NCBI GenBank assembly: GCA_026214975.1 | Contig: CM047808.1 | Location: 58,120,583 to 58,184,582, forward strand | Direction: 5' to 3' | Source: Gentiana macrophylla | Taxonomy: Eukaryota; Streptophyta; Magnoliopsida; Gentianales; Gentianaceae | Length of the DNA stretch: 64,000 bases | Part shown: one piece after another, positions 34,009 to 45,380 of the stretch | How positions within the stretch are numbered: the first letter of the stretch is position 1 | How the letters are laid out: each line of letters starts with the position of its first letter | The notes under the pieces: generated by a model | The model's database searches: none | Told to the model about the DNA's origin: nothing | What the model saw: the letters and a program-made list of their open reading frames with translations, nothing else | Position numbers and translations under genes: made by a program

Positions 34009-34486
34009 ATCCTTCCACCGAACCGTCTTTTCAGAAGCTTTCGTAGTCGTGGATCACCACCGACTTTCTTTCCTTTTTCACCTCAAGGGGTCACCACTTG
34101 AGGATTTCCAACTTGTTCGATCCTCGAGAACAAACCACCGAGGATTTCCAACCTTTTCACCTATCGTGGATCACCACATGAGTACTTGTTTGCAGCCAAG
34201 GGATGATGGGTGCTCAACTTCCCCTCCTGCCTTATCAATGGCAGGAGGGGCTAGTGGTTTCCCTGAAAGCCAGGGGGACCACTCAGCTGTGTACCGCTTC
34301 TTAAACTCATTGTACTGGCTTCCTCTTGTCCATAGTGCATGGTTGGTACGAGGTCGAAGACATTGGTCGCTCATCAAATCGGCTGAGCAACATGACCGCC
34401 TTAGGATTTTCTCGTAAATCAAGCGGATGCCTGTGGGGTCTTGATGCTAATCGCTCACCACCGCCTCTATCTGCTTTTCAAGGTTC
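34009..34486 (-). other. E4 spacer between Gag and protease, degenerate
   Basis: Minus-strand frames are broken. Near 34030-34190 the plus strand shows repeated GTGGATCACCAC and GAGGATTTCCAAC segments (a small repeat). No domain identified. Confidence 0.45.
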
Positions 34487-35851
34487 TTATTGGTACTCAT
34501 CAGAGTCTGAATGTTCTTGTTTTGCTCTCTTTGAATGAGTTCCATTCACCTTGAGGTCATTGGAATTCGAGGGGCCTTGAGAATTGGAGAAATTTTGATT
34601 TTGTGGCTGTCTGGGCCGATTCTGATAATTGGAATTAGAAATGGAGGGCCAATTAAACCTTTGTGTTTGATTGGAAAAATTAGAGCTTTGGTTCGAACCA
34701 AAACCAGGGTTTCTATTGAAGTTCGGGTTAGAATTGAAGTTCGAGTTTGGATTCTGATTGAAACTCGGATTCTGGCCGAAGCCCTGATTTTGAGCATTAT
34801 TCTGGCCAGAGAATTGGTTATTGAACCTAGGATTAGACTGGCCAGAAAAAGCATTCACTTCCGCGTTTTGTCCAATCATGGGACAGAAACGAGCAAGCAA
34901 TGTTCTCGGATCATCACATACTTGGCATGTGATTGGATTATACTGTCCATTATTATGAACAACGTTGACTTGATGAGCAGAGGGGGATTGAAATTGACAC
35001 TGGCTGAACACGTGGCCAGGTTGACAGCAATTTTCGCAATACAGAACCTGAGAGTTCTATGGAAACGAGAGAGTCTGAATACTCGGGTTAGGAACAGTTT
35101 GGGATGTTGTCAGTTGAGAGTTAGCCATTTGCTTTTGCAACATGGCAATCAGATTCTGCATAGTCACTTCCTCGACCTTGGGAGGAGGAGGAGGTGCTTG
35201 AATGGCTTGATAAGAGGGGCATAATTGTACTTGGCAATGTCCTCGAACAACGCCCACCCTCATCAGTGTTTTCTTGAGAAATGCCCCACTGAGAGGAACT
35301 ATTGACCATCCCTTGGTGAGCTCGGTCAATCCATCGAAGAAAGTATGGACTTGCCTTTGCTTTGGCAAGCCATGATGGGGACACTTTCGCAGAGAGACTT
35401 AAACCTCTTCCACGCCTCAAAGAATGACTCATTTTCCAAATTGACGGAATGTGAAGATTTCGTTCAGATAGCAATGCTTTTTGAAGGAGGAAAGTATTGA
35501 CTTAGACATTCCTTCTCGAGCGCCCACGTAGTGATGGATTCGAGAGGAGAGAGTGATACCACTCGAGTGCCTCCCCGTAAGGAAAATGGAAATAGTTTAA
35601 GCTTGATGGCGCCTCACTTACACCTTGGATACGGGTAGTACCGCATATTTGCAAGAATGTGTGTAAGTGAGTGTGGGGGTTTTCGAGATGGGAACCCATG
35701 GAAAATTGATGCATCTTTGCATCATCCGAATAAGTCCGGGTTTAAGCTCTAAGTTTGGAGCAAGAATGGTAGGCATGACGATAGCCGGGTTGATGGTGAT
35801 GTATGCGGGCATGGCATAGTCGGCCAACGTCCGTCTATCTTCCGCCGCCAT
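34487..35851 (-). pseudogene. E4 Gag, frameshifted
   Basis: Starts MAAEDRRTLADYAMPAYI at 35851, the conserved Athila Gag opening (RTLxEYA type), followed by ILAPNLELKPGLIRMM. After a frameshift comes NPHTHLHTFLQICGT, then YGEALEWYHSLL (capsid). A further shift leads to FFDGLTELTKGW and a proline-rich spacer. CENCCQPGHVFSQC (34995-35045) is the CCHC knuckle, and the tail to 34487 is rich in Asn, Gln, Phe and Gly. At least three frame changes. In live elements it builds the particle. Confidence 0.9.
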
Positions 35852-36940
35852 TATTACTATTCTTTCGATTTCTCCCGAAAGATATTTCTCAAATTCTGAT
35901 CTAGAGCGCTTTCCTTCGTCAAACGGGTCTCCGCCTATTGGGTCGGACTATGGTCCGCTCGGGTCGAGGAATAGATTAGTGGTCCCTTATGACTACGAGT
36001 TTGCATAAACCGAACACCAACTCAAGGTGTTGAGCAAGAAAGGATAGAAAGTGACGAATGGACAGATCAGACAGAGGGAAAGGATAACTAAACCTAGAGG
36101 AATCAAAAACTACGAAACTTAACTACGAAAAATTTAAAACAGAAAAACAGAAAATACTAAAAAGGCAAGAAAAAAAAAACGTGTTGAAATCTTCTGAGCC
36201 CAAAATGGAAGGGAAAACAGTGGATTTTGACCTCGAAAACGGTGTTAGCCGTCTACCACGTCGTCGGCGTCGGAACGAGCTTTCCGAATTGGGGTCCTGC
36301 GCGCCAATCCGACACTCGAGCCGAAAGTTATGGCCAAAATACTATCAAGTGCTAAAACGGACCCTTTTATCCTAAAATTTGATCGTGAAAGGTGTGGAGT
36401 CAGACGATTCAACCTAAGAAACCTACCTACAACACTTACCTACGAAAAAAACAGAAAACCTAATTGAAATAAAAATAAAAACTAATGGCGAGCATGGGAC
36501 GGGCGGGCGTCCCAATTAATCGGACGGGCGCCCAAATTTGATTGACGCTCGTTAACTCGGCTGATTTCGAAATGGACGGGCGTCCAGTAAACTAAACGCT
36601 CGTCCGACTAGAGCAAGAAATGGACGGGCGTCTGGTAAAACGGACGCCGCGTCAAATCAAGCGTAAACGTTTAGAAAGCAGTGACAAAACGAAAAACAGT
36701 ATAGACTAGAGCAAAAATTTTTATATTAACTACTCACAGAACCATAAATAAAACGACAGATAAACGAACAAAAACGACTAAACTACTAACTACTTAAAGG
36801 TTAATCCTCCTAGAAATCGACCTAAAAACAGGGATTAAAACGCAGAAAACAGAAAGAAAAGAAAAGAAAAAAAAAACTGAACTAACACAGAAAACGAAAA
36901 CAAACAAAAACAAAAACTAGGCGAACCGTCCGGTTCCCCG
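35852..36940 (-). other. E4 leader, rich in GGACGGGCGTCC-like dyads
   Basis: Untranslated region between primer site and Gag on the minus strand. 36480-36660 holds several copies of GGACGGGCGTCC or variants (GGACGGGCGCCC, AACGCTCGTCC). The rest is A-rich on the plus strand. The single open stretch 36181-36375 is not convincing. Confidence 0.6.
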
Positions 36941-36954
36941 GCAACGGCACCAAA
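36936..36954 (-). other. E4 primer binding site (tRNA-Asp)
   Basis: On the minus strand TGGTGCCGTTGCCGGGGAA, four bases after the 5' LTR. It matches the plant tRNA-Asp 3' end complement TGGCGCCGTTGCCGGGGAT with small changes, the usual primer of Athila elements. Confidence 0.85.
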
Positions 36955-36958
36955 AACT

Positions 36959-38479
36959 TGTCCCGGATTTTATCAATACAAAACAACAAGTAATAAACCG
37001 GTTAACCTCAAGTGCAAGGATCGTAGTATGGAGGCTAATGCCGGGTCGATCTTACGGGGAACTAGACGAATGTGAATCCTAGCTTTTGTTTTCAACTAAA
37101 CTATTGTCACGAAACTAACCTAAACGAAGAACTAACCTAAACAAATATGCATAAAAGGAACTAGACAGAGGAGATTAATCCAATGCTAGGCAAGATTGAA
37201 AGCGATAAAAACTAGAGTGCAATTAAAAGTAAACTAATCTAGCAATTCAAGTTCAAAGGATTGAAAATCAAATTATAACGAACGAACAAGCAATCGATCC
37301 ACCTATCCTATCAACATTCAATTCTAATTCGGATTAATTCGTGATCTCTACTCAAGTCGTGATTCACCTAATCGAAGGCATAAACTCCTACTCGTAGACA
37401 AGTTCGCTTCTAATCTTTTATCTTTCGATGTTAAAGATTACGTCTTTCTAACCTAGGCGTGAAATCTTTCAATTTCTAATCTAGAAAATCAATCTAATAA
37501 CTCTCGTTTTAATTAGATCGAAGATCTATTCTTTTATCACGGTGATCTATCGTTAACATGATTTTCATCAAATAAACAATCATCAAAGCAAGCATCTTTC
37601 GATTAAACATGCAAAAACATACAAAACATGATAAAAGAAACGAACTTGAAATAGATACTCACAGATTAATCACGAATCAAAACTGAATTGTTGAAGGAAG
37701 TCTTCACAACGCTTGTTCAAGAGGGTTTTAGCCTCTTAGCATCCTTGTTGCAACTCGAATTGAAGAAATAAAAGACATGAATATATCTAATCTAATCTAG
37801 GAATTTAATTGCATAAACTGGAAGAAAATAGAGTAAAAACGCAGCCTGAGCCGCCCCTATGAAATTAGGGTTCGAATTATATGTCTAGGGTTTGAGAAAT
37901 CACACCTATTTATAGATTTTTAGGTCGGTTTAGGCTAAGGCGGTGCTTGGACGCCCGTCCACTATCTTGGGCCGCTCGTCCAAAGAGCCTTCTGACGGAG
38001 GTGAACGCCACCGCTTTCGGCCCAAACTCTCTGTATTAAATTTTCCTTCTAGACGCCCGTTTAAGGTCTTCAAACGCCCGTCCAGGGTTGCTGCAAGGTG
38101 GACGCTGTCACTTGATCCGACGCCATCCATCTTCGATCAAAAACGGATTTCTTCAACTCTATCTCTTTTCCTTCTCAATCCAACTCACCATTATCTCCTC
38201 TATCTTGATTTAGCTCAAGTTTTATCAACATTTGACCATCAATTTAGCCTCAAACAAGTACCTACATGACATCAAAAACACCGCAAAGCATAACATAATT
38301 CCAATAAACATAAAATCATAATTAAAACATATAAATTCACCAACTTTGCGATTAACTCATTAAAAATATTATTTGCTCAATAATTCATTTAAACGCTTAA
38401 TTCCCATGCAATTAATACGAATATAGGGGAAAACATTATAAAATATAACGTTATAAATCATATAATTTCACCCTTAACA
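36959..38479 (-). repeat. E4 5' LTR (minus orientation)
   Basis: 1521 bp, nearly identical to 26802-28327. On the minus strand it begins TGTTAAGGG and ends CCGGGACA. TATA box CTATAAATA at 37907-37915. GC-rich dyads at 37945-38100. Confidence 0.95.
37907..37915 (-). promoter_or_regulatory. TATA box of E4 5' LTR
   Basis: CTATAAATA on the minus strand, flanked by CTATAAATAGGTG. It would drive the E4 genomic RNA. Confidence 0.72.
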
Positions 38480-39006
38480 GTGTTCTTAGTGCTTTATGTA
38501 GATGACATATTGCTCATAGGGAATGATGTGCCTATGTTGCAATCAGTCAAAGCTTGGTTATCCAAGAACTTCTCAATGAAGGACTTGGGTGAGGCAAATA
38601 TATTCTAGGAATTAAGATCTATAGAGATAGATCTAAAAGGTTGCTTGGTCGATCGCAATCCACCTATATAGACAAGATGTTTGAAGAGATTCAGCATGGA
38701 GCAATCAAGAAAGGATTGCTTGCCCATGTCACATAGGGTCTACTGTCGAAGGAATGAGTCCTAAGACAGAGAGGAAAGGGCACAAATGAGTAAAGTCCCT
38801 TATGCTTCGGCAATCGGGTCTATCATGTATGCCATGTTATACACAAGACCGGATGTCTCGTACTCTCTTAGTATGACTAGTAGGTACCGGTCAATCCAGG
38901 TGATGGTCACTGGATTGTCATTGTCAAGTATATCCTTAAGTACTTAAGACGTACTAGGATATGTTCCTGGTTTTCGGAACGATGATTTAGTATTACGGTT
39001 ACACGG
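38480..39006 (+). pseudogene. E2 RT C-terminal half with YVDD
   Basis: Resumes after E4: VLYVDDILLIGND with the YVDD codons at 38495-38506, then SMKDLGEANIF before a stop. Later VPYASAIGSIMYAM and TRPDVSYSL are the RT-RNase H connection. The frame is broken several times. Confidence 0.88.
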
Positions 39007-39470
39007 ATGCCGCTTCAAACTAACAAGGATGACTTTAAGTCACAATCTGGATTTGTTTTCACGCTTAACGGCGGAGCAGTGGGCTGGAAGAGTTCCAAGC
39101 AGGAGACTATTGCGGACTCTACAACGGAAGCCGAATACATAGTAGCCTTGGAGGCAGCAAATAAAGCAGTTTGGATGAAGAAGTTCATTCATCGAACTTG
39201 GTGTGGTTCCTCCATCAAGGTCCAAAGCCTCATCTTGTGATAATAATGAAGTGATATCTCGAGTCAAATGAACCAAGGTCTCATCAGAAGTCCAAACATG
39301 TGCTGCGGCGCTCTCACTTGATTAGAGAGATAGTAGATAGAAGAGATGTAAAGTTAGAGAAAGTCCACACGGATGATAATATAGCTGATCCGTTAACCAA
39401 GGCATTGTCTCAAGCCAAGCATGAGAAACATGTTCACTTACACGGGCTTAGGCATATGGGTGACTGGCTT
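39007..39470 (+). pseudogene. E2 RNase H
   Basis: 39007-39240 is open: [20 protein letters not shown], then [18 protein letters not shown] (the TEAEY motif with catalytic Glu) and AVWMKKFI. After a frame change SKHVLRR-like and DNIADPLTKAL-like residues complete the usual Copia C-terminus, ending near 39470. RNase H removes the RNA strand during reverse transcription. Confidence 0.87.
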
Positions 39471-39473
39471 TAG

Positions 39474-39487
39474 GCCAAGTGGGAGAT
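39474..39487 (+). other. E2 polypurine tract
   Basis: GCCAAGTGGGAGAT immediately before the 3' LTR. Confidence 0.85.
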
Positions 39488-41264
39488 TGTTGGAAAGGTG
39501 TCCTAAACCCAATCGGGTTGGACCGGATCCGACCGGGTTGGGTCATTTACAGTATATTTAGTTCATGTAATAACTTTATTATGATTAATAAAAGCGCTTA
39601 TGTTATTATATATTGTTTATCTTCATATTACTTGTTGTGTATATATAGTAACATCCCTAGTATCAATTTGTGATAGAGAAACCATGATAGTGATTATGGT
39701 TGATGAGATCTCTAATCACTATAACAATGTTGGTACTTAAATGTCTCTAGTCTTATGTATTATCAAATGAGACATTGATAGTATAATCAGACTAGCACGT
39801 ATTGGATGTCTTCTATCTTTTAGAATGTAGGGATAGATCTCGTCTATCGAAGTGTAGAGACACTTGGACTGTACGTGGACGTGTATTAGAGAATACGTAC
39901 GTTAGACTGACCCACTTACATTAAGTGTCACATTATGTGGCGGTTGTGTAATTATCCTTTTGACCGGAGTCTTCATGGCATCACGGTGTGGATTTTCATG
40001 CTTTGACACTATTGAGATTTCTCCTAACCACGGGGCGATCATGCGGTAGTGATTGGGTATGATATTGAAGCATGCGGAGTATACATGATTGGTCGTTTGG
40101 GAATCGCGTATCCTATGAATGGGATCGAATATCCGAAATGGCCTTCTTATAAGGAATGTCTAGCTCTCGAGAATCTTTGCAAAGTGGGAGTAAATGTGTT
40201 ATTCCGAGAGAGCTTGATATCCAGATTATAAGATACGATCGTCAATGTATTGACACTCGAGATACGATCGTATGGATATTATTACAGTGATATGATTGTT
40301 AGTTACACGGTAACTGCTCCACATGAAAGGTAGTAGTCATTGCTTTTGACTCTTCCGATAATTGGGGGTCACGGTGTGTTGCTAGACGCTATCCCATGAT
40401 CGTTATGTATGAAGGGCATTTTAGTAAATTGCACTTTGTGTCTACGGCCAACATATTCGGAAGCCTATCGGGTCACACACATATGAACATCGAGTCGGAT
40501 TAAAATGCGGTTATAGTTGATAACCAAATAAGGAAAGTTTATCTCTAGACTATAAAGGTTATAGTGGTAAATTAATATGGTGGTATTTATTTATTATGAA
40601 TAAATAAAATACAAGATATTAATTATATATATAAATTATGTTAATTAAAGAATATTCCGGAAGCCAATTAATTGGCATATGGGGCGCCACATTTAAGTGT
40701 ATGAGATACACTTGGATTGTGCACTTTAATTAATAAGATTTCCATATTAATTGATTTTTGGAAAAATTATAATCAATATAAGATATTGGCAAAATAAATT
40801 ATAATTAAAGAGATCTAGTTGATTTTCCTTATTTTATTGGAAAAAGGTTTTCTTCTCCTACACACTAATTGTGGCGCCACCTTTAGCTATAAATAAGAGG
40901 TGGGTGTCAAGCTTTTTTGTACAACACAATTGCAAGAGCTCATAGTTCTTGTGTAAAAATAGAGAGCTATCCATACTGAGTTTGTGAGGGATGAAATGGT
41001 CCGGTCTAGTAGCCGGAGTTTTTCCGATAGCAATCCAAGGAGGATTCCGGCAAGGGGTTCGTGTGGATTAGCGATAGAGGCCGGACGCGTGGACGGCTTG
41101 CGCATTGAACTACTCTCCGTTGGCGGTCAAAGCGACGATCTTATAGATCATCTGAGGTATAACCGTCAAACTACTTAACGTGTTTATTACATTAAACGAA
41201 GAACGATCTAGAGAAGGAAGTCAAATTTTAAATTCCGCTGCGTTAAGCTAGTGATTTCCTAACA
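39488..41264 (+). repeat. E2 3' LTR, uninterrupted
   Basis: 1777 bp from TGTTGGAAAGG to CTAACA. It provides the empty-site reference for E3 (single TATAC at about 40080). TATA box CTATAAATA at 40887-40895 next to GTGGCGCCAC at 40871-40880. Confidence 0.96.
40871..40895 (+). promoter_or_regulatory. Promoter of E2 3' LTR
   Basis: GTGGCGCCAC followed by CTTTAGCTATAAATA, as in the 5' copy at 19776-19800. Confidence 0.68.
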
Positions 41265-41269
41265 AGCGG
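41265..41269. other. Target-site duplication of E2, right copy
   Basis: AGCGG, matching 9440-9444. Confidence 0.93.
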
Positions 41270-41760
41270 GGTACACCGATTCTGATTTTCAGTCAGGCAG
41301 AGATGATTCTAAATCAACCTCTGGTTCAGTGTTTACGCTTGGTGGCGGTGCAATAGAATGGAGAAGCCAAAAGCAATCCAGCACCGCCGATTCAACAATG
41401 GAAGCTGAGTTCATAGCGGCCTCGGAGGTAGCTAAAGAAGCAGTTTGAATAAGAAAGTTCATCAGTGGATTAGGCGTTGTCCCGAATGCTGAAGATCCTA
41501 TTACTCTCTATTGTGATAACAATAACAATCATTGCCAACTCTAGGGGAACCTCAAAGCACAAGAAGTCGAAGAATATAGAGAGAAATACTGGGTGATCAA
41601 CGATTTTGTCGATAGAGGGGACGTTTCCATCTGAAGAATCGCCTCCGCCGATAATCCTACTGATCCATTCACCTAGACACTGTCGATTGAAGCTTTTAGT
41701 CGACACTTGGAGACTATAGGTATTAGAGACATGTCTCATTTGCTTTAGAGCAAGTGGGAG
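41270..41760 (+). pseudogene. E1 RNase H, second part
   Basis: Continues the domain interrupted at 9444: [20 protein letters not shown], then [19 protein letters not shown] and [16 protein letters not shown] (EAEF catalytic Glu), a TGA for Trp, IRKFISGLGVVP and LYCDNN. The later residues are frameshifted up to the end near 41747. Confidence 0.88.
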
Positions 41761-41823
41761 TGATAGTTTGCTGTATTTTAAATAATAGGGTGTGCTCTAA
41801 AACAATTAATCACATGCTTTCGT

Positions 41824-41836
41824 GCAAGTGGGAGAT
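41824..41836 (+). other. E1 polypurine tract
   Basis: GCAAGTGGGAGAT before TGTTAGG. Upstream, AGAGCAAGTGGGAG at about 41748 is a near-duplicate, also present in E3 (about 17153). Confidence 0.83.
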
Positions 41837-43668
41837 TGTTAGGTGTGATGCCCGAAAGAAAATTTTGTAATTGTTTTATTTAATAAATGAAATGATATTT
41901 TTATTCATATTTATTATTCTCATATTAACCGATGTGACAATAGTATTTACACTACGAAAACCCTAAAGTATATCGTTTATGTAATCACTTAACTCAAAGG
42001 TATGGGATATACACGGGAGGATTGAGTTAGTGAAGATGTACTTAAAATACAATTAGCCCGTAGTAAAGTTAATCGAGAGTATCGGGTCTCTCCTTTAACG
42101 CTATTAATGCGCGCCTAACACAATATGTGTAATTGTCTTATCTCGGCTTTCGGTTAAGAGAACTCTAATGGGGCATTTATATATGATAGATATATCATAT
42201 GTATTTGACCGATTTGATTGGAGTTCACGATATAATTCCGTAATCGAAGTCTTATCGAATCAATCGATGATCATATTTATGGATATATCTTAATCTCGAG
42301 GTGATCACAGTCAATTGCTTGAATTAGTATGAGGTTTGACTTGACGGTTAAGGATTACACTGAGTCTGTGATTTGAATTACCCCATCTTGGCATTGTACT
42401 GGATTGAGTGAGAAGTCTCGTGTTATCACGGATACGGAATCCATTCCTTCCATTTATGGAAGTAGATAAACAGCCTCCACTTATTTGTTAATCCTAAAGC
42501 GGATCGATCGTATGCGAGTTCATATTACACTCGATTAGCTACTAAAGTGAGTTGTATGAATTAATTGATCACTAGGGGTTAATGGTAAATAAGGATAAGA
42601 GGTTCTAAAAAGGGGTTAATCAGAATCTTCCCGATTTAGAATGAGCAATCTATGGAGGATTAATCTATATGTAATGATTATATCAATGGACGCTTATTAT
42701 CATTCTCGTGAGGAGATAAATATAATCTTATAATCGGAGGAGTGCAGTCACGGGATTATGGTGGCATATTCCTGTGATTGATTTATCGAATATAATTATT
42801 ATGTTCATAAGATAATTATTTATTTGATTTATCGGTGTCGCTGATTATTAGTCCATGGTCCCCGACGTGCCTCCAAATAAAGCATAGCTATTCTCGGACG
42901 TCGAATCCTAATAATAATAATTTATTTCTTATTAGAATTTAATTAAAACGATATGTGAATTAATAGTTTAGTGAACTATTAAATTAGTTGGGCTAAATAA
43001 TTAAATATGTGAAAAAGATATTTTCATAATCTTTGCCCAATTAGTGTGTATAGCCGAAAATTATTGTGACTAGGTCACAAGGATGAATTCGGCCTCCACA
43101 TTGTTTTATGGACAAGAAATTAGTTTTCTTGTGTATTAATAAGACATGTAAAAAAATATTTATTGGATAAATATTTATGGTAAAGAAATAAAGATAAAGA
43201 TTATTTCTAGATTTGTTCTAGAATATTTTGGGATTATCTTTTATTTATTGGATTTATTTATTTGCAAAATAAAATCCTTGAAGGACAAGGATTACTCTCC
43301 AATATAAAGAGAGTTCTCTCAAGCCTAATAAACTAAGCATAATTTCGACTTCTACCTCTTAGAGAGGAGAAGAAAATTTCGGCCAAGGGGTTGAGGGAAA
43401 ATCTTGGAGGTTTTTCCGGGTAGCATATCGGGAGGATTTGAGACGAGAATTTCCTTCCACCGGGAGTTGCTTGGATCACACGTACGGAAGATCGTGGTGC
43501 TCTTCACACAATCTTTTAATCTTTCTATTGCGGTTCTTCTACTTGGATTTTGAGATCCAAGAGGTATGTTCTACAACCCCCTTGTAGAGTAGATCTAGTT
43601 ATTTTATAATGTGTAATTTATAGATCTAGATCCTTAAATCGCTTCCTTTGCGGATGGTATTACTAACA
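41837..43668 (+). repeat. E1 3' LTR
   Basis: 1832 bp, TGTTAGGTGTGATGCCCG to ACTAACA. Related to, but clearly distinct from, the E3 LTR (similar blocks such as GGGGTTAATGGTAAATAAGGATAAGA and CATTTATATATGATAG occur in both). TATA at 43301-43310. Confidence 0.95.
43294..43314 (+). promoter_or_regulatory. E1 3' LTR TATA box in inverted repeat
   Basis: ACTCTC, CAATATAAA, GAGAGT: the TATA box lies between 6-bp inverted arms, the same design as in E3. Confidence 0.7.
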
Positions 43669-44566
43669 TCCGGACTTCAACTCCCTTTAAGAGTACGTGC
43701 GGTGCCGGAACCAAACGCATCAGAACTCAATCGGGGCTTGTTTATGTTTAATTAATGTTATTGAATCAAAAATAGAAATTTAAAAATCAACACAAATATA
43801 CCAAAACATATCACATCTCATTAATTACAACATAGCATGAGTTCTATCACCAAACAACACCAAACTCAACATATCATTTTAAAACTATAATTACTTATTA
43901 GGAAGAGTCTCTTACCTTAATTTCCAGCAAAACCGATCCAAAACCTTCAAAAAAACGCTGAACTTCTAAGCCTTTAACTTGTAACCTAATTAAACAACAA
44001 GTAAACATAAAAATCATATCTTTCTTGAAAAACCCGAATTGAAAAAGTGTGTAAAACTGAATATTACCTGAATTAAATGTTGTGAACCTATTTTTAGAAT
44101 GATCTACGCTCCAAGACGACCGTTTCGACTACTCATGGCTGCTAAACAGAGCTACGGATTGAAAGATACGAATTTTTAAAGAATCGAACTCAACGAATAC
44201 AAAAAACTATGGCTAAATTGAAAACTTACAAAATAAGGATATTTTATTTTTTAAAATTGCGTCTCGTCGCGGTGATCACTTTTCTCTCCTGCGGCATTTT
44301 GAAACGATGAACAAATTGACCGCACGGTTGAAATTTTCGTTCCAGGCAACTTTCGTTGCCGTCGTTCCTCAACTTTTTTTTTTCCAAAATTGGCATGAAA
44401 CATAAAGAACGATTTTGGGGATTATTTCCTTTAAATAGTTATTAATTAAAGTCTTTTTAACTAATAACGAAATCCTTTAATTAAATTATAGGATAAATAA
44501 TAATTAGGTCGTAGTGGGTATGCCCAATTATTATTTTACTCTTTCGAAAAAGTCGGGTGTTACGAT
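43669..44566 (-). repeat. LTR-like fragment, minus strand
   Basis: On the minus strand it would begin near 44566 with CGTAACACCCGACTTTTTCG, close to the TGTAACACCCG start common in plant Gypsy LTRs, and would run to the E1 border. TCCGG at 43669-43673 would be the E1 target duplication. No partner LTR or internal domain is visible. E1 may be inserted in it. The other end is outside the window. Confidence 0.42.
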
Positions 44567-45380
44567 AATAATTCAATATTTTAATATCAATCTTCAGGTT
44601 TCCCTCGAATTAAATTCGTCTCGACGCAGCTAGCGTTTTTCACGTGGAACTGACAATAATTTGTTCCTTTATTCTGACATAAAAGATGTCCAATCCATGT
44701 CATAATGAAAGGAAAAGCTTCCACTAACATTTCTCTTTTTAAAGTGCTTTGTCTATTTGGAATATGCAAAATAATAAGTTGAAAATGATATTTGACAATA
44801 AAATATGTTAAACATATATCACAACAAATGATCGCTACTCATTAGTGTTTTGGACCATTAACAAAATGTATTGTGCAAGATTTACTGTACATATGTAGTC
44901 AATGTATTAATACTCGTGTTTTAAAAATTTTGGGCTAAGGATCAAAAAAACATAAAATAATTAAACAAATAGACATGCTAAATAATTCATTGGTGATAAG
45001 TATACGACGGCAATAGAAGAAAACGAATATAAAACTCCGACTCTGTACACGCAAAAACCTTAGAGGATCTTTGAAACAATGAGAAGGTGAAAGAGACTAC
45101 GTACAAGATTTGAATTCCACTGACGAGTGTTCGGATCAATAAATGGGTTTACTTGCTTACTTCTTAGAGTAAGGTGAGATCCTTTATCAATTCATTTCTT
45201 TCGAGATGCGAGTCGTTTCGATGTTGAACCCGCTACAGTACCTGTTGGAGAAACTGGTCGGGAGGCTGGCACGATGGCTGATATTGCTGAACTTTACAAG
45301 GGTGAAAAGGTTTTGTTTGCGCGGGGCAAACAACATAGATCTTTTGACTCTTTGTTTGGAGCTGGAGCCATCCTATGTGA
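44567..45380. other. Unassigned region
   Basis: AT-rich with no repeat partner in the window. Two open stretches, one at 44587-44769 (minus) and one reading FRDASRFDVEPATVPVGETG onward at about 45190-45390 (plus, about 65 codons), have amino-acid composition compatible with protein, but I recognise no family. Confidence 0.4.

Larger units (their letters stand above)
26802..38479 (-). mobile_element. E4: Athila-type Gypsy retrotransposon inserted in E2 RT
   Basis: Two LTRs of about 1.52 kb bound 8.6 kb of internal sequence that reads on the minus strand in the order primer site, Gag, protease, RT, RNase H, integrase, then about 2 kb without clear genes, then the polypurine tract. GTGTT is duplicated outside. 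The Asp-tRNA primer site, the DLGAS protease and the sequence style of Gag and RT point to the Athila branch (established features of that group). All domains are broken by indels or stops. No env-like frame was found. The LTRs differ at few positions, so the insertion is young. Confidence 0.95.
9445..41264 (+). mobile_element. E2: Copia retrotransposon inserted in E1 RNase H
   Basis: Bounded by LTRs that begin TGTTGGAAAGGTGTCC and end CTAACA, with AGCGG duplicated on both sides. The gag-pol order is that of Copia. E2 is split by E3 (in its 5' LTR), by solo LTR E5 (after the protease) and by E4 (in RT), each with its own 5-bp duplication. The polypurine tract joined to TGTTGGAAA resembles the Angela lineage (inference). 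Several internal stops and frameshifts make it inactive. Confidence 0.95.
1..43668 (+). mobile_element. E1: Copia LTR retrotransposon, outermost element of nest A
   Basis: The 3' 354 bases of the left LTR (1-354) match 43315-43668 with about ten differences, so these are the two LTRs of one element. The right LTR is bounded by TGTTAG and CTAACA. A primer site follows the left LTR, a polypurine tract precedes the right one, and gag, protease, integrase, RT and RNase H lie between in Copia order. The body is interrupted by a MULE-like element (about 450-3980) and by E2 (9445-41264). Without them E1 has roughly 6 kb of internal sequence. The polypurine tract joined to TGTTAGG and the 1.8-kb LTRs suggest an Angela/Tork-like lineage, which is inference. 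The polyprotein has several frameshifts and stops, so E1 is dead. Confidence 0.92.

Noticed and set aside
34535..35224. Long plus-strand frame (229 codons) opposite E4 Gag
   Set aside because: Mirror of the Asn/Gln/Phe-rich Gag tail on the minus strand. The minus strand has the zinc knuckle and family wording.
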